A stretch of 64,000 nt of DNA from Pseudomonas jessenii (GCF_002236115.1 NZ_NIWT01000004.1:186001-250000); one strand, 5' to 3'; shown: positions 42,008 to 51,492, numbered from the stretch's first letter. Numbers and translations: made by a program. The notes: a model not told the origin generated them from the letters alone.

Positions 42008-44437
42008 ATGAAGTCCAGGGCAAAATCGGGTTCGGTCAAACAATGGTTGGGTGTGTCTGCGTTGAGCTTTTCGGCATTGGCCTTGTTGCCGCTGAGCGTA
42101 GCGCTGGCCGCAGAGGCAGGCAGCAGTCAGTCGCGTGGGCAATTCAATTTCGCGCTGGCCGCCAAACCGTTGCCCCAGGCCCTGAGCGATTTCAGCCGAG
42201 TGACCGGCATCAGCGTCGTCTACACCGATGAGGCGCCGTACGGTCTCAATGCGCCGGCCATCAATGGCCAGATGAGCGCCGAACAGGCTCTGCAACGTCT
42301 GCTTACCGGTTCGGGCTTGACGTTCCGTCGCACCGACGGCCACACCATTGCACTGGAACCACGGCCAACTGAAGGGGCGTTGAACCTGGGCGCGACCACC
42401 ATCACCTCGGTGATGGATGACTCCATGAGCTATCAACCGCCACCCATCACTTCGGTGATGCGCTCCTCGGCCCCCGTACAGGATATCCCGCAGACGATCA
42501 ACGTCGTTCCGGCCCAAGTCATCCGCGACCAGGCGCCGCGCAATCTCGATGACGCGCTGGCCAATGTCAGCGGCATCACCCAGGCCAACACCCTGGGCAG
42601 CACCCAGGACTCGGTGATGGTCCGTGGCTTTGGCGACAACCGTAACGGCTCGATCATGCGCGACGGCATGCCGATCGTGCAGGGGCGTGGCCTCAACGCC
42701 AGCGTGGACCGGGTCGAAGTGCTCAAGGGCCCGGCCTCGTTGCTCTATGGCATCCAGGATCCGGGTGGCGTGGTCAATATGGTCAGCAAGAAGCCCGAGC
42801 TTGAGCGGTACAACGCGCTGACCGCGCGCGGTTCGAGCTATGACGACGGCAAGAACGGCAGCGGTGGCAGCCTCGACAGCACTGGGGCCCTCGGCGATTC
42901 CGGACTGGCCTACCGCATGGTGCTGGACTACGAAGACGAAGATTACTGGCGTAACTTCGGTGTGCATCGCGAGAGCCTGATCGCGCCGTCGCTGGCCTGG
43001 TACGGCGAAAGCACCAAGCTGCTGTTCTCCTATGAGCACCGCGAATTCCTCACACCCTTCGACCGCGGCACGCTGATCGATCCGCGGACCAACCATCCGC
43101 TGGACATCTCGCGCAACGAGCGTCTCGACGAACCGTTCAACAACATGGAAGGGCGCTCGGACCTCTATCACTTCGAGGCCGATCACGAACTCAACGACAA
43201 CTGGAAAGCCCATTTCGGCTACAGCTGGAACCGCGAAACCTACGATGCCAGCCAGGTGCGCGTGACCGCCATCGACACCAAAAAGGGCACCCTGACCCGC
43301 AACATGGACGGCACCCAGAATGCGATCAGCACCGACCGGTTCACCACCGCCAGCCTCGAAGGCAACGTGAATGTGCTCGGCATGCAGCATGACCTGCTGT
43401 TCGGTATCGACGATGAGTACCGCAAGATCTACCGCGAAGACCTGATCCGCCAAAAAAGCCTGACCACATTCAGTTACGTCAATCCGGTTTATGGTCGGGA
43501 AGTGCCGGGCACCACCGTCAGTGCGCCCGACAGCGCGCAGACCGATGAACTGCGCAGCGATTCGGTCTTCCTCCAGGACTCCATCCACCTCACCGACCAG
43601 TGGATTCTGGTGGCCGGCGCGCGTTTTCAGGCGTACGACCAGTACGCCGGCAAAGGCGTACCGTTCCACGCCAACACCGACAGCAACGGGCAGAAATGGG
43701 TGCCGCGTGCGGGCCTTGTGTACAAATACACCGATGCCTTGTCGTTCTACGGCAGCTACACCGAGTCGTTCAAACCCAACTCGACCATCGCGCCATTGAG
43801 CGGCAGCAGTACCGTGCTTGACGGCGGTATCGCTCCGGAAGAAGCCAAGTCCTGGGAGCTGGGTGCCAAGCTTGATCTGCCGGGCCGCGTTACCGGCAAC
43901 ATCGCACTGTTCGACATCAAGAAGCGCAATGTGCTGGTGGCCAACGCCGAAGGTCCGACCACGATTTACAGTGCCGCCGGTGAAGTGCGTTCCCGTGGCC
44001 TGGAAGTGGACCTGAGCGGTCAGCTCACCGATCGCTGGAGCATGATCGGCAGCTACGCCTATACCGATGCCGAAGTCACCGAAGACCCGGATTACAAAGG
44101 CAATCAGTTGCAGAACGTGGCGAAGAACAGCGGCTCGTTGTCGGCCGTCTATGACTTCGGCAGCGTCATTGGCGGTGATCAACTGCGGGTCGGCGCCGGG
44201 GCGCGTTATGTGGGTGAGCGCGCGGGCAACGCGGTGAACGATTTCGACCTGCCGAGCTACACCGTGGCCGATGCGTTCGCCACCTACGACACCAGGGTCG
44301 AAGGGCAGAAGGTCAAGTTCCAGCTCAACGTGAAGAACCTGTTCGATCGCACCTACTACACCTCGGCGGCGAGTCGGTTCTTTGTGTCGATGGGGGATTC
44401 GCGGCAGGTGACGTTGTCGAGCACCTTGGAGTTCTGA
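42008..44437 (+). CDS. TonB-dependent ferric-siderophore receptor with signalling domain
   Basis: An 809-residue outer-membrane receptor: signal peptide (residues 1-35, cleaved after ALA-A), STN signalling domain at about 45-118 (FALAAKPLPQALSDFSRVTG), plug domain at 145-260 (PQTINVVPAQVIRDQ, VMVRGFGDNRNG, RVEVLKGPASLLYG) and a 22-strand barrel ending in terminal Phe. The STN domain shows that it signals to the FecR-like protein. The style resembles hydroxamate receptors (ferrichrome/ferrioxamine type), but the ligand is a guess. With the sigma and anti-sigma genes it makes a complete cell-surface signalling set. No siderophore synthesis genes are nearby, suggesting use of foreign siderophores. 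Confidence 0.93.
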   Translation: MKSRAKSGSVKQWLGVSALSFSALALLPLSVALAAEAGSSQSRGQFNFALAAKPLPQALSDFSRVTGISVVYTDEAPYGLNAPAINGQMSAEQALQRLLTGSGLTFRRTDGHTIALEPRPTEGALNLGATTITSVMDDSMSYQPPPITSVMRSSAPVQDIPQTINVVPAQVIRDQAPRNLDDALANVSGITQANTLGSTQDSVMVRGFGDNRNGSIMRDGMPIVQGRGLNASVDRVEVLKGPASLLYGIQDPGGVVNMVSKKPELERYNALTARGSSYDDGKNGSGGSLDSTGALGDSGLAYRMVLDYEDEDYWRNFGVHRESLIAPSLAWYGESTKLLFSYEHREFLTPFDRGTLIDPRTNHPLDISRNERLDEPFNNMEGRSDLYHFEADHELNDNWKAHFGYSWNRETYDASQVRVTAIDTKKGTLTRNMDGTQNAISTDRFTTASLEGNVNVLGMQHDLLFGIDDEYRKIYREDLIRQKSLTTFSYVNPVYGREVPGTTVSAPDSAQTDELRSDSVFLQDSIHLTDQWILVAGARFQAYDQYAGKGVPFHANTDSNGQKWVPRAGLVYKYTDALSFYGSYTESFKPNSTIAPLSGSSTVLDGGIAPEEAKSWELGAKLDLPGRVTGNIALFDIKKRNVLVANAEGPTTIYSAAGEVRSRGLEVDLSGQLTDRWSMIGSYAYTDAEVTEDPDYKGNQLQNVAKNSGSLSAVYDFGSVIGGDQLRVGAGARYVGERAGNAVNDFDLPSYTVADAFATYDTRVEGQKVKFQLNVKNLFDRTYYTSAASRFFVSMGDSRQVTLSSTLEF

Positions 44438-44457
44438 CGATAGACCGTGTCATCGTT

Positions 44458-44551
44458 CATCGCGAGCAAGCTCGCTCCCACAAGGTTTGGCGGTGCTCAC
44501 CGGTTTTGTGACTACCCCATTCCCCTGTGGGAGCGGGCTTGCTCGCGAAGG
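44458..44551. repeat. Paired REP element, inward-facing type
   Basis: CATCGCGAGCAAGCTCGC to GGGCTTGCTCGCGAAGG, with the two TGTGGGAG cores facing each other across a spacer of about 40 bases, between convergent genes. Confidence 0.88.
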
Positions 44552-44581
44552 CGGTCATGCAGACCACAAAAAAGCTCGGGT

Positions 44582-45457
44582 CTAGCGCAAAAACGCCTGT
44601 CGATATTCGCCGGGCGTCCCGCCAAGTGACTGGCGAAACCGGTTGGTGAAATGGCTGGCGCTGGCAAAACCACAAGCCAGTGCAATCTCCCCCAGTGGCT
44701 GCGAGGTCGTGCGCAGCAACTCCCGCGCCCGGTCAAGGCGCCGCGCCAGCACGTACTGGTGGGGTGGCAAGCCGAAGCTTTCGCGGAACATCCGCGCGAA
44801 GTGGTATTCGGACAACGCGCACAACGCCGCCAATTGACCGAGGCTGATGGCCTCGTCCAGATGGCTGTCGATGAACTCCACCAGATGCCGGCGCTGGTGC
44901 GCGGCCAGCCCGCCTTTAAGGCGTAAGCCCTGACGCACGTTGACCTGGCTGAGCAGGGCATGGCTGAGCAGTTCGTGCGCCAGGCTGCTGGTGAGCAGGC
45001 GCTCGCCCGGCTCGTCCCAGTTCAAGGCGACCAACTGCCGAAAGCGCAGCGCCTGCTGCGGATCATCGAGAAAGGTCTGCTCGCGCAGCTGCATTTCCCG
45101 TGGCTCGCGATCGAGCAGGGTGACGCAGCCAAGGGCAAATTGTTCGGGGCTGAAATACAGGTGTGCCAGGCGAATATCGCCATTGATCACCCAGCCTGAC
45201 TGGTGATCGGCGGGGAGGATGCACAGTTTGTCCGGACCACCCTTGTTGCCGGGCTGGTCGCGGCGAAAGGTGCCGGTGCCGCCGGCGAGGTAACAGGACA
45301 ACGTGTGGTGGCTGGGCGCTTCGTATTCCTGAGCGTCGTGGTGATTGCTCCACAAGGCTGCAGACAAGCCGTCACCGAGCTCGGCGCTGTGCTCAAGGCG
45401 AGCATTCGGCGAGCGGTTGAGGGCTTGAAAGACTTGTAGGGTATCCAGTGCAGCCAT
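44582..45457 (-). CDS. AraC-family transcriptional regulator
   Basis: A 291-residue regulator with an N-terminal cupin-like sensor part (residues 30-150) and a C-terminal double helix-turn-helix at about 190-288 (LAALCALSEYHFARMFRESF, then IALACGFASASHFTNRFRQS, GGTPGEYRQ). It is divergent from the DMT transporter gene (about 150 bases between starts), which it probably controls. Effector unknown. Confidence 0.88.
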   Translation of the reverse strand: MAALDTLQVFQALNRSPNARLEHSAELGDGLSAALWSNHHDAQEYEAPSHHTLSCYLAGGTGTFRRDQPGNKGGPDKLCILPADHQSGWVINGDIRLAHLYFSPEQFALGCVTLLDREPREMQLREQTFLDDPQQALRFRQLVALNWDEPGERLLTSSLAHELLSHALLSQVNVRQGLRLKGGLAAHQRRHLVEFIDSHLDEAISLGQLAALCALSEYHFARMFRESFGLPPHQYVLARRLDRARELLRTTSQPLGEIALACGFASASHFTNRFRQSLGGTPGEYRQAFLR

Positions 45458-45608
45458 GGTCGTTGCTCTCTAACACCTGCATCCAACGGCTTGCATCCTA
45501 CTCCGTAGACGTGCGCCTGCCAGCCTGCCCTCAGACAAAAGCGCAAGTTTATGCAAGTGCGCCCAGGCGTGGCGCCGGACACTGGGCACCTAGCGAGGAG
45601 CCTTAGTC

Positions 45609-46511
45609 ATGAACCTTTCTTTGTACCTGCTGACTGTGCTGATCTGGGGTACCACCTGGATTGCCTTGAAATGGCAACTGGGCGTGGTGGCCATTCCCGT
45701 GTCAATCGTCTATCGCTTCGGCCTCGCCGCGCTGGTGCTGTTCGTGATCCTGCTGCTCAGCCGACGCCTGCAAGTGATGAACCGTCGTGGGCACCTGATC
45801 TGCCTGGCTCAGGGCTTGTGCCTGTTCTGCGTCAACTTCATGTGCTTCCTCACCGCGAGCCAGTGGATCCCCAGCGGTCTGGTGGCCGTGGTGTTTTCCA
45901 CCGCCACCCTATGGAATGCCCTCAACGCGCGGGTGTTCTTCGGTCAGAGAATTGCCCGCAATGTGCTGATGGGCGGTGCGTTGGGCCTGCTTGGGTTGGG
46001 GCTGCTGTTCTGGCCGGAGCTGGCCGGGCATACCGCCAGCCCGGAAACCTTGCTCGGCCTCGGTCTGGCCCTGTGCGGCACCTTGTGTTTCTCGGCGGGC
46101 AACATGCTTTCGAGCCTGCAACAGAAGGCTGGTCTCAAACCGCTGACCACCAATGCCTGGGGCATGGCTTACGGGGCGGCGATGCTAACCGTGTGGTGCC
46201 TGGTCAAAAGCATTCCCTTCGACATGGAGATGAGCGCGCGTTACATCGGGTCACTGTTGTACCTGGTGATTCCGGGATCGGTGATCGGTTTCACCGCCTA
46301 CCTGACCCTGGTCGGCCGCATGGGGCCAGAGCGGGCTGCGTACTGCACAGTGCTGTTTCCGGTGGTGGCACTCAACGTGTCAGCGTTCGCCGAGAGTTAT
46401 CAGTGGACGATGCCGGCGCTGTTGGGGCTGGTATTGGTGATGTCGGGTAACGTACTGGTGTTTCGCAAGCCCAAACCACGCTTGGTACAGGGGAGTAGCA
46501 AGCTCGCTTGA
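45609..46511 (+). CDS. EamA-family (DMT) transporter
   Basis: A 300-residue inner-membrane protein with ten predicted helices in two EamA repeats (first from YLLTVLIWGTTWIALKW, second from about residue 150). Such proteins export amino acids, metabolites or drugs; the substrate is unknown. GGAG lies 11 bases before the ATG. The last codons (SSKLA) are encoded by sequence that looks like a decayed REP core (GTAGCAAGCTCGCTTGAGATG), so the C-terminus may have been changed by repeat insertion. Confidence 0.88.
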   Translation: MNLSLYLLTVLIWGTTWIALKWQLGVVAIPVSIVYRFGLAALVLFVILLLSRRLQVMNRRGHLICLAQGLCLFCVNFMCFLTASQWIPSGLVAVVFSTATLWNALNARVFFGQRIARNVLMGGALGLLGLGLLFWPELAGHTASPETLLGLGLALCGTLCFSAGNMLSSLQQKAGLKPLTTNAWGMAYGAAMLTVWCLVKSIPFDMEMSARYIGSLLYLVIPGSVIGFTAYLTLVGRMGPERAAYCTVLFPVVALNVSAFAESYQWTMPALLGLVLVMSGNVLVFRKPKPRLVQGSSKLA

Positions 46512-46538
46512 GATGACGTTCATCGAGCGCTGAAGTCC

Positions 46539-47048
46539 TCAGTGCTCGACTTTGATCGCAATATAAATCAGCAGCGGTAGTATGAAGTCGACAATATGCC
46601 GGGTCCAGTCTTTGTAACTCCAGGCTTGTGATTGGTCCATGTTGAACCATTCCACGCCGATAACTTGAAAGCCGACATAGTAAAGCAAGAGCGCAATGAG
46701 TAATCCTATGATCGCGGGCTTTTTGGCCTCGTGAAACTCTTCAGCGCTGCTACTCATGTTTTTATAAAGATAACAGGTTCCGATCATGAAGAAGAGCGTG
46801 TAGATAACCTCGAGCGTAATGATGAGCCAGTAGATGCGGTGATGGAGTATCTGCGAGGTAATGGCCCTGTAGGTGTACTTCTCGTCGTCATCTGTGGTCT
46901 CCATGCTCAGGATGTTACTGATGTTTTCGTAGTTGGTTGCGTAGTCCGTAACGTTGCTGTACATCACCAGCAATCCAAAAATACTTATGAATAACATTAG
47001 TGTGGCTTTGCTGAAACGTATGACTTGATTTGTCGTAAGTTGATTCAA
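46539..47048 (-). CDS. DUF2165-family small membrane protein
   Basis: A 169-residue protein with four membrane helices (about 15-32, 72-95, 112-132 and 150-166). The pattern NISNILSMETTDDDEKYTYR after helix 1 and GVEWFNMDQSQAWSY after helix 3 is that of DUF2165, a family without known function. It starts with TTG at 47048, supported by AAAGGAGATCACC just before it; no ATG is available in a sensible place. Codon use is more AT-rich than its neighbours, so it may be a recent arrival. Confidence 0.75.
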   Translation of the reverse strand: MNQLTTNQVIRFSKATLMLFISIFGLLVMYSNVTDYATNYENISNILSMETTDDDEKYTYRAITSQILHHRIYWLIITLEVIYTLFFMIGTCYLYKNMSSSAEEFHEAKKPAIIGLLIALLLYYVGFQVIGVEWFNMDQSQAWSYKDWTRHIVDFILPLLIYIAIKVEH

Positions 47049-47203
47049 GGTGGTGATCTCCTTTGTTGTTTCCGTTGTGTCTGGAAAAGTAAGGAGAGTC
47101 TAGCGGGTGGTTTTGTTATTTGTTTATTGACTGAATTGCAGGGTGTGTATTCAGACAGTTTTTTTACAGGTTTAGAGTGATATTGTTTTTATTTTTTGCA
47201 TTT

Positions 47204-47236
47204 AAGGGCAGGCGCTTTTAACGCCTGCCCTTTTTT
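47204..47236. terminator. Hairpin at the end of the 2-hydroxyacid dehydrogenase gene
   Basis: AAGGGCAGGCG / CGCCTGCCCTT, perfect 11-base stem, directly beside the ghrB-like stop. The T tract is on the plus-strand side and the minus-strand tail is weak. Confidence 0.75.
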
Positions 47237-48210
47237 CAACCCTTCCAGACTTGCGGATTGACCAGGTCCTGTGGGCGCTCCCCCAACAGCGCACTGCGCA
47301 GGTTGGCCAGGGCACGGTTGGCCATGGCATCGCGGGTCTCATGGGTGGCCGAGCCAATGTGCGGCAAGGTCACGGCATTTTTCAACTGGAACAGTGGGGA
47401 CTCGGCCAGCGGTTCTTTTTCGTAAACGTCCAGCCCGGCACCACGAATGCGGTTGTTTTGCAGTGCTTCGATCAGTGCCGGCTCATCCACCACCGGGCCA
47501 CGGGAAATGTTCACCAGAATGGCACTTGGCTTCATCAGCGCCAGTTCACGATGGCTGATCAAGTGTTTGGTTTTCTCGCTGAGCGGCACCACCAGGCACA
47601 CGAAATCGGCCTCGGCCAGCAGTTGATCAAGGCTGCGGAACTGCGCGCCGAGCTCCTGCTCCAGTTCGGTCTTGCGGCTGTTGCCGCTGTAGATGACCGG
47701 CATGTTGAACCCCAGGCGACCACGTCGGGCGATGGCGGCGCCGATGTTGCCCATGCCGACAATGCCCAGGGTCTTGCCATGCACATCGCAACCGAACAGC
47801 TGCGCACCGACAGTGGCCTGCCATTGCCCGGCCTTGGTCCAGGCATCCAGTTCGGCGACGCGGCGCGCGCTGCTCATCAACAGGGCAAACGCCAGGTCGG
47901 CGGTGCTTTCGGTGAGCACATCCGGCGTGTTGGTCAGCATGATCCCGCGTTCGTTGAAGTAGGCCAGGTCATAGTTGTCGTAGCCCACCGAGACACTGGA
48001 TACCACCTCCAGCGTGGTGGCGTTTTCCAATTGAGCGCGGCCGAGTTTGCGACCGACGCCGATCAAGCCGTGGGCGTGGGGCAGGGCTTCGTTGAATTGG
48101 GCGTTGATGTCGCCGTTTTTCGGATTCGGCACGATGACGTCGAAATCCTGTTGCAGGCGTTCGATCATTGGTGGGGTGACGCGGCTGAATGCAAGGACGG
48201 TCTTTTTCAT
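47236..48210 (-). CDS. ghrB: 2-hydroxyacid dehydrogenase (glyoxylate/2-ketogluconate reductase)
   Basis: A 324-residue D-2-hydroxyacid dehydrogenase. Cofactor loop GIVGMGNIGAAIARRG near 149, catalytic Arg in VNISRGPVVDE near 235, Glu in AGLDVYEKEPLAES near 265 and His in LPHIGSATHETR near 283. It fits the GhrB/TkrA group that reduces glyoxylate, hydroxypyruvate or 2-ketogluconate with NADPH. The exact substrate is open, since no 2-ketogluconate genes are nearby. ATG at 48210 begins KKTVLAFSRVTPPMIERL. Confidence 0.9.
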   Translation of the reverse strand: MKKTVLAFSRVTPPMIERLQQDFDVIVPNPKNGDINAQFNEALPHAHGLIGVGRKLGRAQLENATTLEVVSSVSVGYDNYDLAYFNERGIMLTNTPDVLTESTADLAFALLMSSARRVAELDAWTKAGQWQATVGAQLFGCDVHGKTLGIVGMGNIGAAIARRGRLGFNMPVIYSGNSRKTELEQELGAQFRSLDQLLAEADFVCLVVPLSEKTKHLISHRELALMKPSAILVNISRGPVVDEPALIEALQNNRIRGAGLDVYEKEPLAESPLFQLKNAVTLPHIGSATHETRDAMANRALANLRSALLGERPQDLVNPQVWKG

Positions 48211-48405
48211 GGGCGGGCGGGCTCGTCGGGCGGCGAAGAATAATGAGCACGCTAACATTCTTCGCGGGATTTGTGCGAGTCGTCAGGCGGTCTATGCAAG
48301 CTTGCAGCTTGTCGTGCTCCATCCAGTTATACTGCCGCACTTCTTATACTGTGGCATGCGGCCCGCTCACCGGGCCCGACATTTCATGCACCACCCGGAG
48401 CTTTC

Positions 48406-48663
48406 ATGACTTCCCCGAAACAACCGCCGGTCGCCGACGCCCTGAACGACGTGCAGGCAGAGCTGCCAGACAGCGTCGACTCCAGCGCCGACAGCGAATC
48501 CAAAGCCGGGATCCCGGCCTTCAAATTCCCGTTCAAGCCGGGTGAGCTGGCGGCCGCCAAGGGTTCCAACCAGCCGTGGTACAAGAACGGCGCCAAGAAC
48601 GGCCACACCAAGACGCCGGGCATGGCACCGCCGGGGACTCGTCGGTCGATGGGTAAGCGCTGA
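48406..48663 (+). CDS. Conserved small hypothetical protein (85 residues)
   Basis: A Pro-, Lys- and Gly-rich protein, probably unstructured at its N-terminus (MTSPKQPPVADALNDVQAEL), with a recognisable middle FKFPFKPGELAAAKGSNQPW and a basic tail (PPGTRRSMGKR). Start set by GGAG 8 bases upstream. I have no function to offer; the strongly conserved-looking basic tail could bind nucleic acid. Confidence 0.7.
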   Translation: MTSPKQPPVADALNDVQAELPDSVDSSADSESKAGIPAFKFPFKPGELAAAKGSNQPWYKNGAKNGHTKTPGMAPPGTRRSMGKR

Positions 48664-48693
48664 GTTCTTAAGTCTGCGGTGACTGATCTGCCG

Positions 48694-48762
48694 TCTTCGC
48701 GAGCAAGCCCGCTCCCACATTTGGAATGCATTCCTCCAGTGGGAGCGGGCTTGCTCGCGAAG
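48694..48762. repeat. Paired REP element, inward-facing, short spacer
   Basis: CTTCGCGAGCAAGCCCGCTC and GGGAGCGGGCTTGCTCGCGA with a spacer of about 20 bases (TTGGAATGCATTCCTCCAG), itself partly palindromic. Confidence 0.88.
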
Positions 48763-48791
48763 GGGCCGGCACAAACACTGCAAATCCCGGA

Positions 48792-49541
48792 TCAAGTCGC
48801 CCGCAACGAAATAAACGAGTAATTCGTCAGCGCATCCGCCGTCACTTGCGCACCTGCGGCCAGCACTTGCCCGGCAATATCATCCCCCGACACATGAAAC
48901 CGCCATTCACTGCCCCACTGCGGCAACGTTTGCCCGGCCAGGTCGTCGATGATCGCGGCAAATTCCGCCATATCCGGCAGATAAGCGGTAAACCCGTCGC
49001 CCTTCAGGGCTGTGGTGCGAATCCCCAGCAGCGCACAAATTGCATCCTTCATCGGAATGTCATCACGATCCGCCTGACGGGAGCGCTGGATCAGTTCCGA
49101 CAATTCCCGATCGACCAGCTCACCACCGACAATCAGCTCCGGTCCTTTTTCCCACGACTCAGGCGGACATTCCTTCATGGCAGTGTTCAGAGGTATGTGC
49201 GGATTGATTTCCATCGGATAGATATGGCACACCAGCGGGCGGCGTTCATAGATGCGGCAGAGGTTGTCTTCGTCAAGATTTCGGCAGGGGCCGACATTGT
49301 AGGCGGCGAAGGTGATGGCCACGTACACCTCGGATTCACCGCTGCGCACTGCCGCCGAACGGCGTTCGGCGTGTTCCCGTTGGTGCACCGGCAGACCCAG
49401 GCCATTGCCCAGAAACGCTTCCACCAGCACGATCACCTGACCGCCATCGGCTGCCCACATCCGGGCTTCGCCCAGGGTCAGGGGCACATGGTGGTCGTTA
49501 CAGCATTTGCCGCAGCCTACACAGGAAAATGTTGTATTCAT
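48792..49541 (-). CDS. YkgJ-family cysteine-cluster protein
   Basis: A 249-residue protein of the YkgJ/CxxCxxCC family, thought to bind iron-sulphur or zinc. The N-terminal cluster is CVGCGKCC (residues 7-14), and further cysteines are in VGPCRNLDEDNLCRIYERRP and LVCHIYP near 90-105. No function is established. It reads towards the small hypothetical gene and is separated from it by a REP pair. Confidence 0.85.
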   Translation of the reverse strand: MNTTFSCVGCGKCCNDHHVPLTLGEARMWAADGGQVIVLVEAFLGNGLGLPVHQREHAERRSAAVRSGESEVYVAITFAAYNVGPCRNLDEDNLCRIYERRPLVCHIYPMEINPHIPLNTAMKECPPESWEKGPELIVGGELVDRELSELIQRSRQADRDDIPMKDAICALLGIRTTALKGDGFTAYLPDMAEFAAIIDDLAGQTLPQWGSEWRFHVSGDDIAGQVLAAGAQVTADALTNYSFISLRAT

Positions 49542-49624
49542 CGAGCGTTCGTTCGCGTCACAGGGCATGAAGCGGCGACAGAATGCCGCCGCAAAAGCCG
49601 CTATCGAAGCAAATTATGCGCCAG

Positions 49625-49951
49625 TCAGTTTGCCTTGCCGGCCGGGCGGATGGAGTCCCATTCGGTGACGTACGCGGTTTTGCTCTTTTTGTTGTACAGG
49701 CACAACTCGGTGCCTTGTGCGCCTTTCATGTGCTTTTGCGGGTACTGGCCCTGGAGCAGGAGCGCGGTGTAGCCGACCCGGTCATCGAACTGCGCGGCGT
49801 TGCCGACCGGTTTGCTGTCCTTCAGGCCACTGGCCTTGGTGCAACTGGTGAGTACGGCTTTGTCGTAGGTGGCCCAGGCGTCGGGGCTGGAGGCGTGGGC
49901 CTGGGAGGCGAGGGCGGTGAGGCAGAACAGAATCAGGGGCGCAGCTTTCAT
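49625..49951 (-). CDS. Exported small hypothetical protein (108 residues)
   Basis: Signal peptide at residues 1-20 (APLILFCLTALASQAHA-S), then a mature domain of about 88 residues with two cysteines (SCTKASG near 36 and ELCLYNKKSKTAYVTEWD near 82) that probably form a disulphide in the periplasm. A conserved Pseudomonas protein as far as I can tell, without assigned function. Confidence 0.75.
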   Translation of the reverse strand: MKAAPLILFCLTALASQAHASSPDAWATYDKAVLTSCTKASGLKDSKPVGNAAQFDDRVGYTALLLQGQYPQKHMKGAQGTELCLYNKKSKTAYVTEWDSIRPAGKAN

Positions 49952-50026
49952 GGTTCAGGCTTCCTTGGGCTGAGTGGCCAAGGCAGGAGTATGCCTGAAA
50001 GGTAGATGGAGACTTTGCTGGCCTCT

Positions 50027-50098
50027 TCGCGAGCAAGCCCGCTCCCACATTGGACGGTGTACACACATCAACTGTGGGAGCGAGCCTGCTCGCGATGG
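50027..50098. repeat. Paired REP element, inward-facing type
   Basis: TTCGCGAGCAAGCCCGCTCC and GGGAGCGAGCCTGCTCGCGA around the spacer GGACGGTGTACACACATCAA. Confidence 0.88.
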
Positions 50099-50103
50099 CG
50101 GCA

Positions 50104-50589
50104 TCAGAGCGGAACCGGCTCCCGGCGGATCGCGCGCATCCCGACGTTTTCATACAAGCGCCGCGCCCGAAGGTTGTCTTCACGTACCTTCAGGTCCACG
50201 AAACCTTCATGCCGCTGCTGGAACACCTTGAACGCCTGCAACAACAGCGCACGCCCCAACCCCCGACCCTGAAACCGCGGGTGCACCACCAGGTTCTTGA
50301 TATAGGCACTGGTCCAGCACTGGCAAACACCGACCACTTCCTCGGCATCCAGGGCAATGAAGCACAGGGCCGGGTCATATTCCGGATCGGTTTCGAACTG
50401 CCGTTGCCACATGTCCAGCGCGGCTACGCGACCACCGCCGTCGAGATAACCGAACTCCATCAACCGGTGCACGGCGGCGCCCAGTTCGGGGCGGTATTCG
50501 CTCAGTTGCAGGCCGGTTGGCCAATCAGGGGGCGGCACGACGACAGAGAGGTCGCGCCGCATCAGCCAGCAGAATTCTTCGGTCAACAC
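50104..50589 (-). CDS. GNAT-family N-acetyltransferase
   Basis: A 161-residue acetyltransferase. The acetyl-CoA site is in IKNLVVHPRFQGRGLGRALL near 98-115 (R-x-x-G-x-G), and the final strand-helix RARRLYENVGMRAIRREP closes the fold. Substrate unknown. The GTG at 50589 is taken as start because it follows the cheV stop directly (TGAGTG) with CAGGG upstream, giving coupled translation; an ATG nine codons later is the alternative. Confidence 0.82.
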   Translation of the reverse strand: MLTEEFCWLMRRDLSVVVPPPDWPTGLQLSEYRPELGAAVHRLMEFGYLDGGGRVAALDMWQRQFETDPEYDPALCFIALDAEEVVGVCQCWTSAYIKNLVVHPRFQGRGLGRALLLQAFKVFQQRHEGFVDLKVREDNLRARRLYENVGMRAIRREPVPL

Positions 50590-51492
50590 TCAATAACCCT
50601 GTTCGGTGACAGCCTTGGCCGCGGTGATCAGGCACTGGGTCAATTCCGGCGAAGAAAACTTGGTCAGCACCGCGTTCGCCCCCGCCAGTCGTGCTTTCTC
50701 GGCGTTCATCGCACTGTCCAGCGAGGTGTGCAGCAGCACATAAAGATGCGCGAAATCCGGGGTTTCCCGCAGGGTGCGGGTGAAGGCGTAACCGTCCATC
50801 TCCGACATCTCGATGTCCGAGACGATCAGGTTGATCTGCTGCGCGGTGCCTTGCAGGTCCAGCAGGCAGTCGATGGCTTCCTTGGCGCTGCGGGCCGTAT
50901 GGCACTGCAGGCCGAGGTTACGCAGGGTGTGCACCGATTGCTGCAAGGCGACCTGACTATCATCGACCACCAGGATGCGTGCGTTGCCGAGCAGTTCGGC
51001 GTCTTCCATGCTCAGTTCGGTCGGCGCCATTTCGATTTGTGCCGGGGCGATGCCATGGATGACTTTTTCGATGTCCAGCACTTGTACCAGGGTGCCATCG
51101 ACCGACGTCACGCCAGTGATGTAGGCACGCAAACCACCGGAGCCGAAGGGCGGCGGGCGGATGTCGGTGGTCAGGCAATGGACGATCTTGCTCACGGCCT
51201 GTACGTGCAGGCCCTGCTTGGAGCGGCTGACGTCGGTGACGATCAGGCAGCCGCCGTTGGGGTCTTCCAGCGGACGCTCGCCAATGGCACGGCTGAGGTC
51301 GATCACCGACAGCGAGGCACCGCGCAGGGTGGCGATGCCTTTGACGTGGGGATGTGACTCCGGCAGCCTGGTCAGCGGCGGGCAGGGAATGATTTCACTG
51401 ACCTTGAGCAGGTTGATCGCCATCAGCTTGCCGCTGCGCAAGGTAAACAGCAGAAGCGAAAGTGAGTCTGCGCGGGCTTTGGTGGAGGACAT
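50590..51492 (-). CDS. cheV: Chemotaxis coupling protein CheV
   Basis: A 300-residue protein with a CheW domain (residues 10-155: FTLRSGKLMAINLLKVSEII, then YITGVTSVDGTLVQVLDIEK) and a response-regulator receiver domain (about 173-295: ARILVVDDSQVALQ, phosphoacceptor Asp in INLIVSDIEMSEMDGY, Thr/Ser in LLHTSLDS and Lys in VLTKFSSPE). It couples chemoreceptors to CheA and is tuned by phosphorylation. It is remote from the main chemotaxis cluster and cotranscribed with a GNAT gene. Confidence 0.92.
   Translation of the reverse strand: MSSTKARADSLSLLLFTLRSGKLMAINLLKVSEIIPCPPLTRLPESHPHVKGIATLRGASLSVIDLSRAIGERPLEDPNGGCLIVTDVSRSKQGLHVQAVSKIVHCLTTDIRPPPFGSGGLRAYITGVTSVDGTLVQVLDIEKVIHGIAPAQIEMAPTELSMEDAELLGNARILVVDDSQVALQQSVHTLRNLGLQCHTARSAKEAIDCLLDLQGTAQQINLIVSDIEMSEMDGYAFTRTLRETPDFAHLYVLLHTSLDSAMNAEKARLAGANAVLTKFSSPELTQCLITAAKAVTEQGY

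Noticed and set aside
41999..44182. A long minus-strand frame opposite the TonB-dependent receptor
   Set aside because: The receptor has a complete set of domain motifs; the opposite frame has none.
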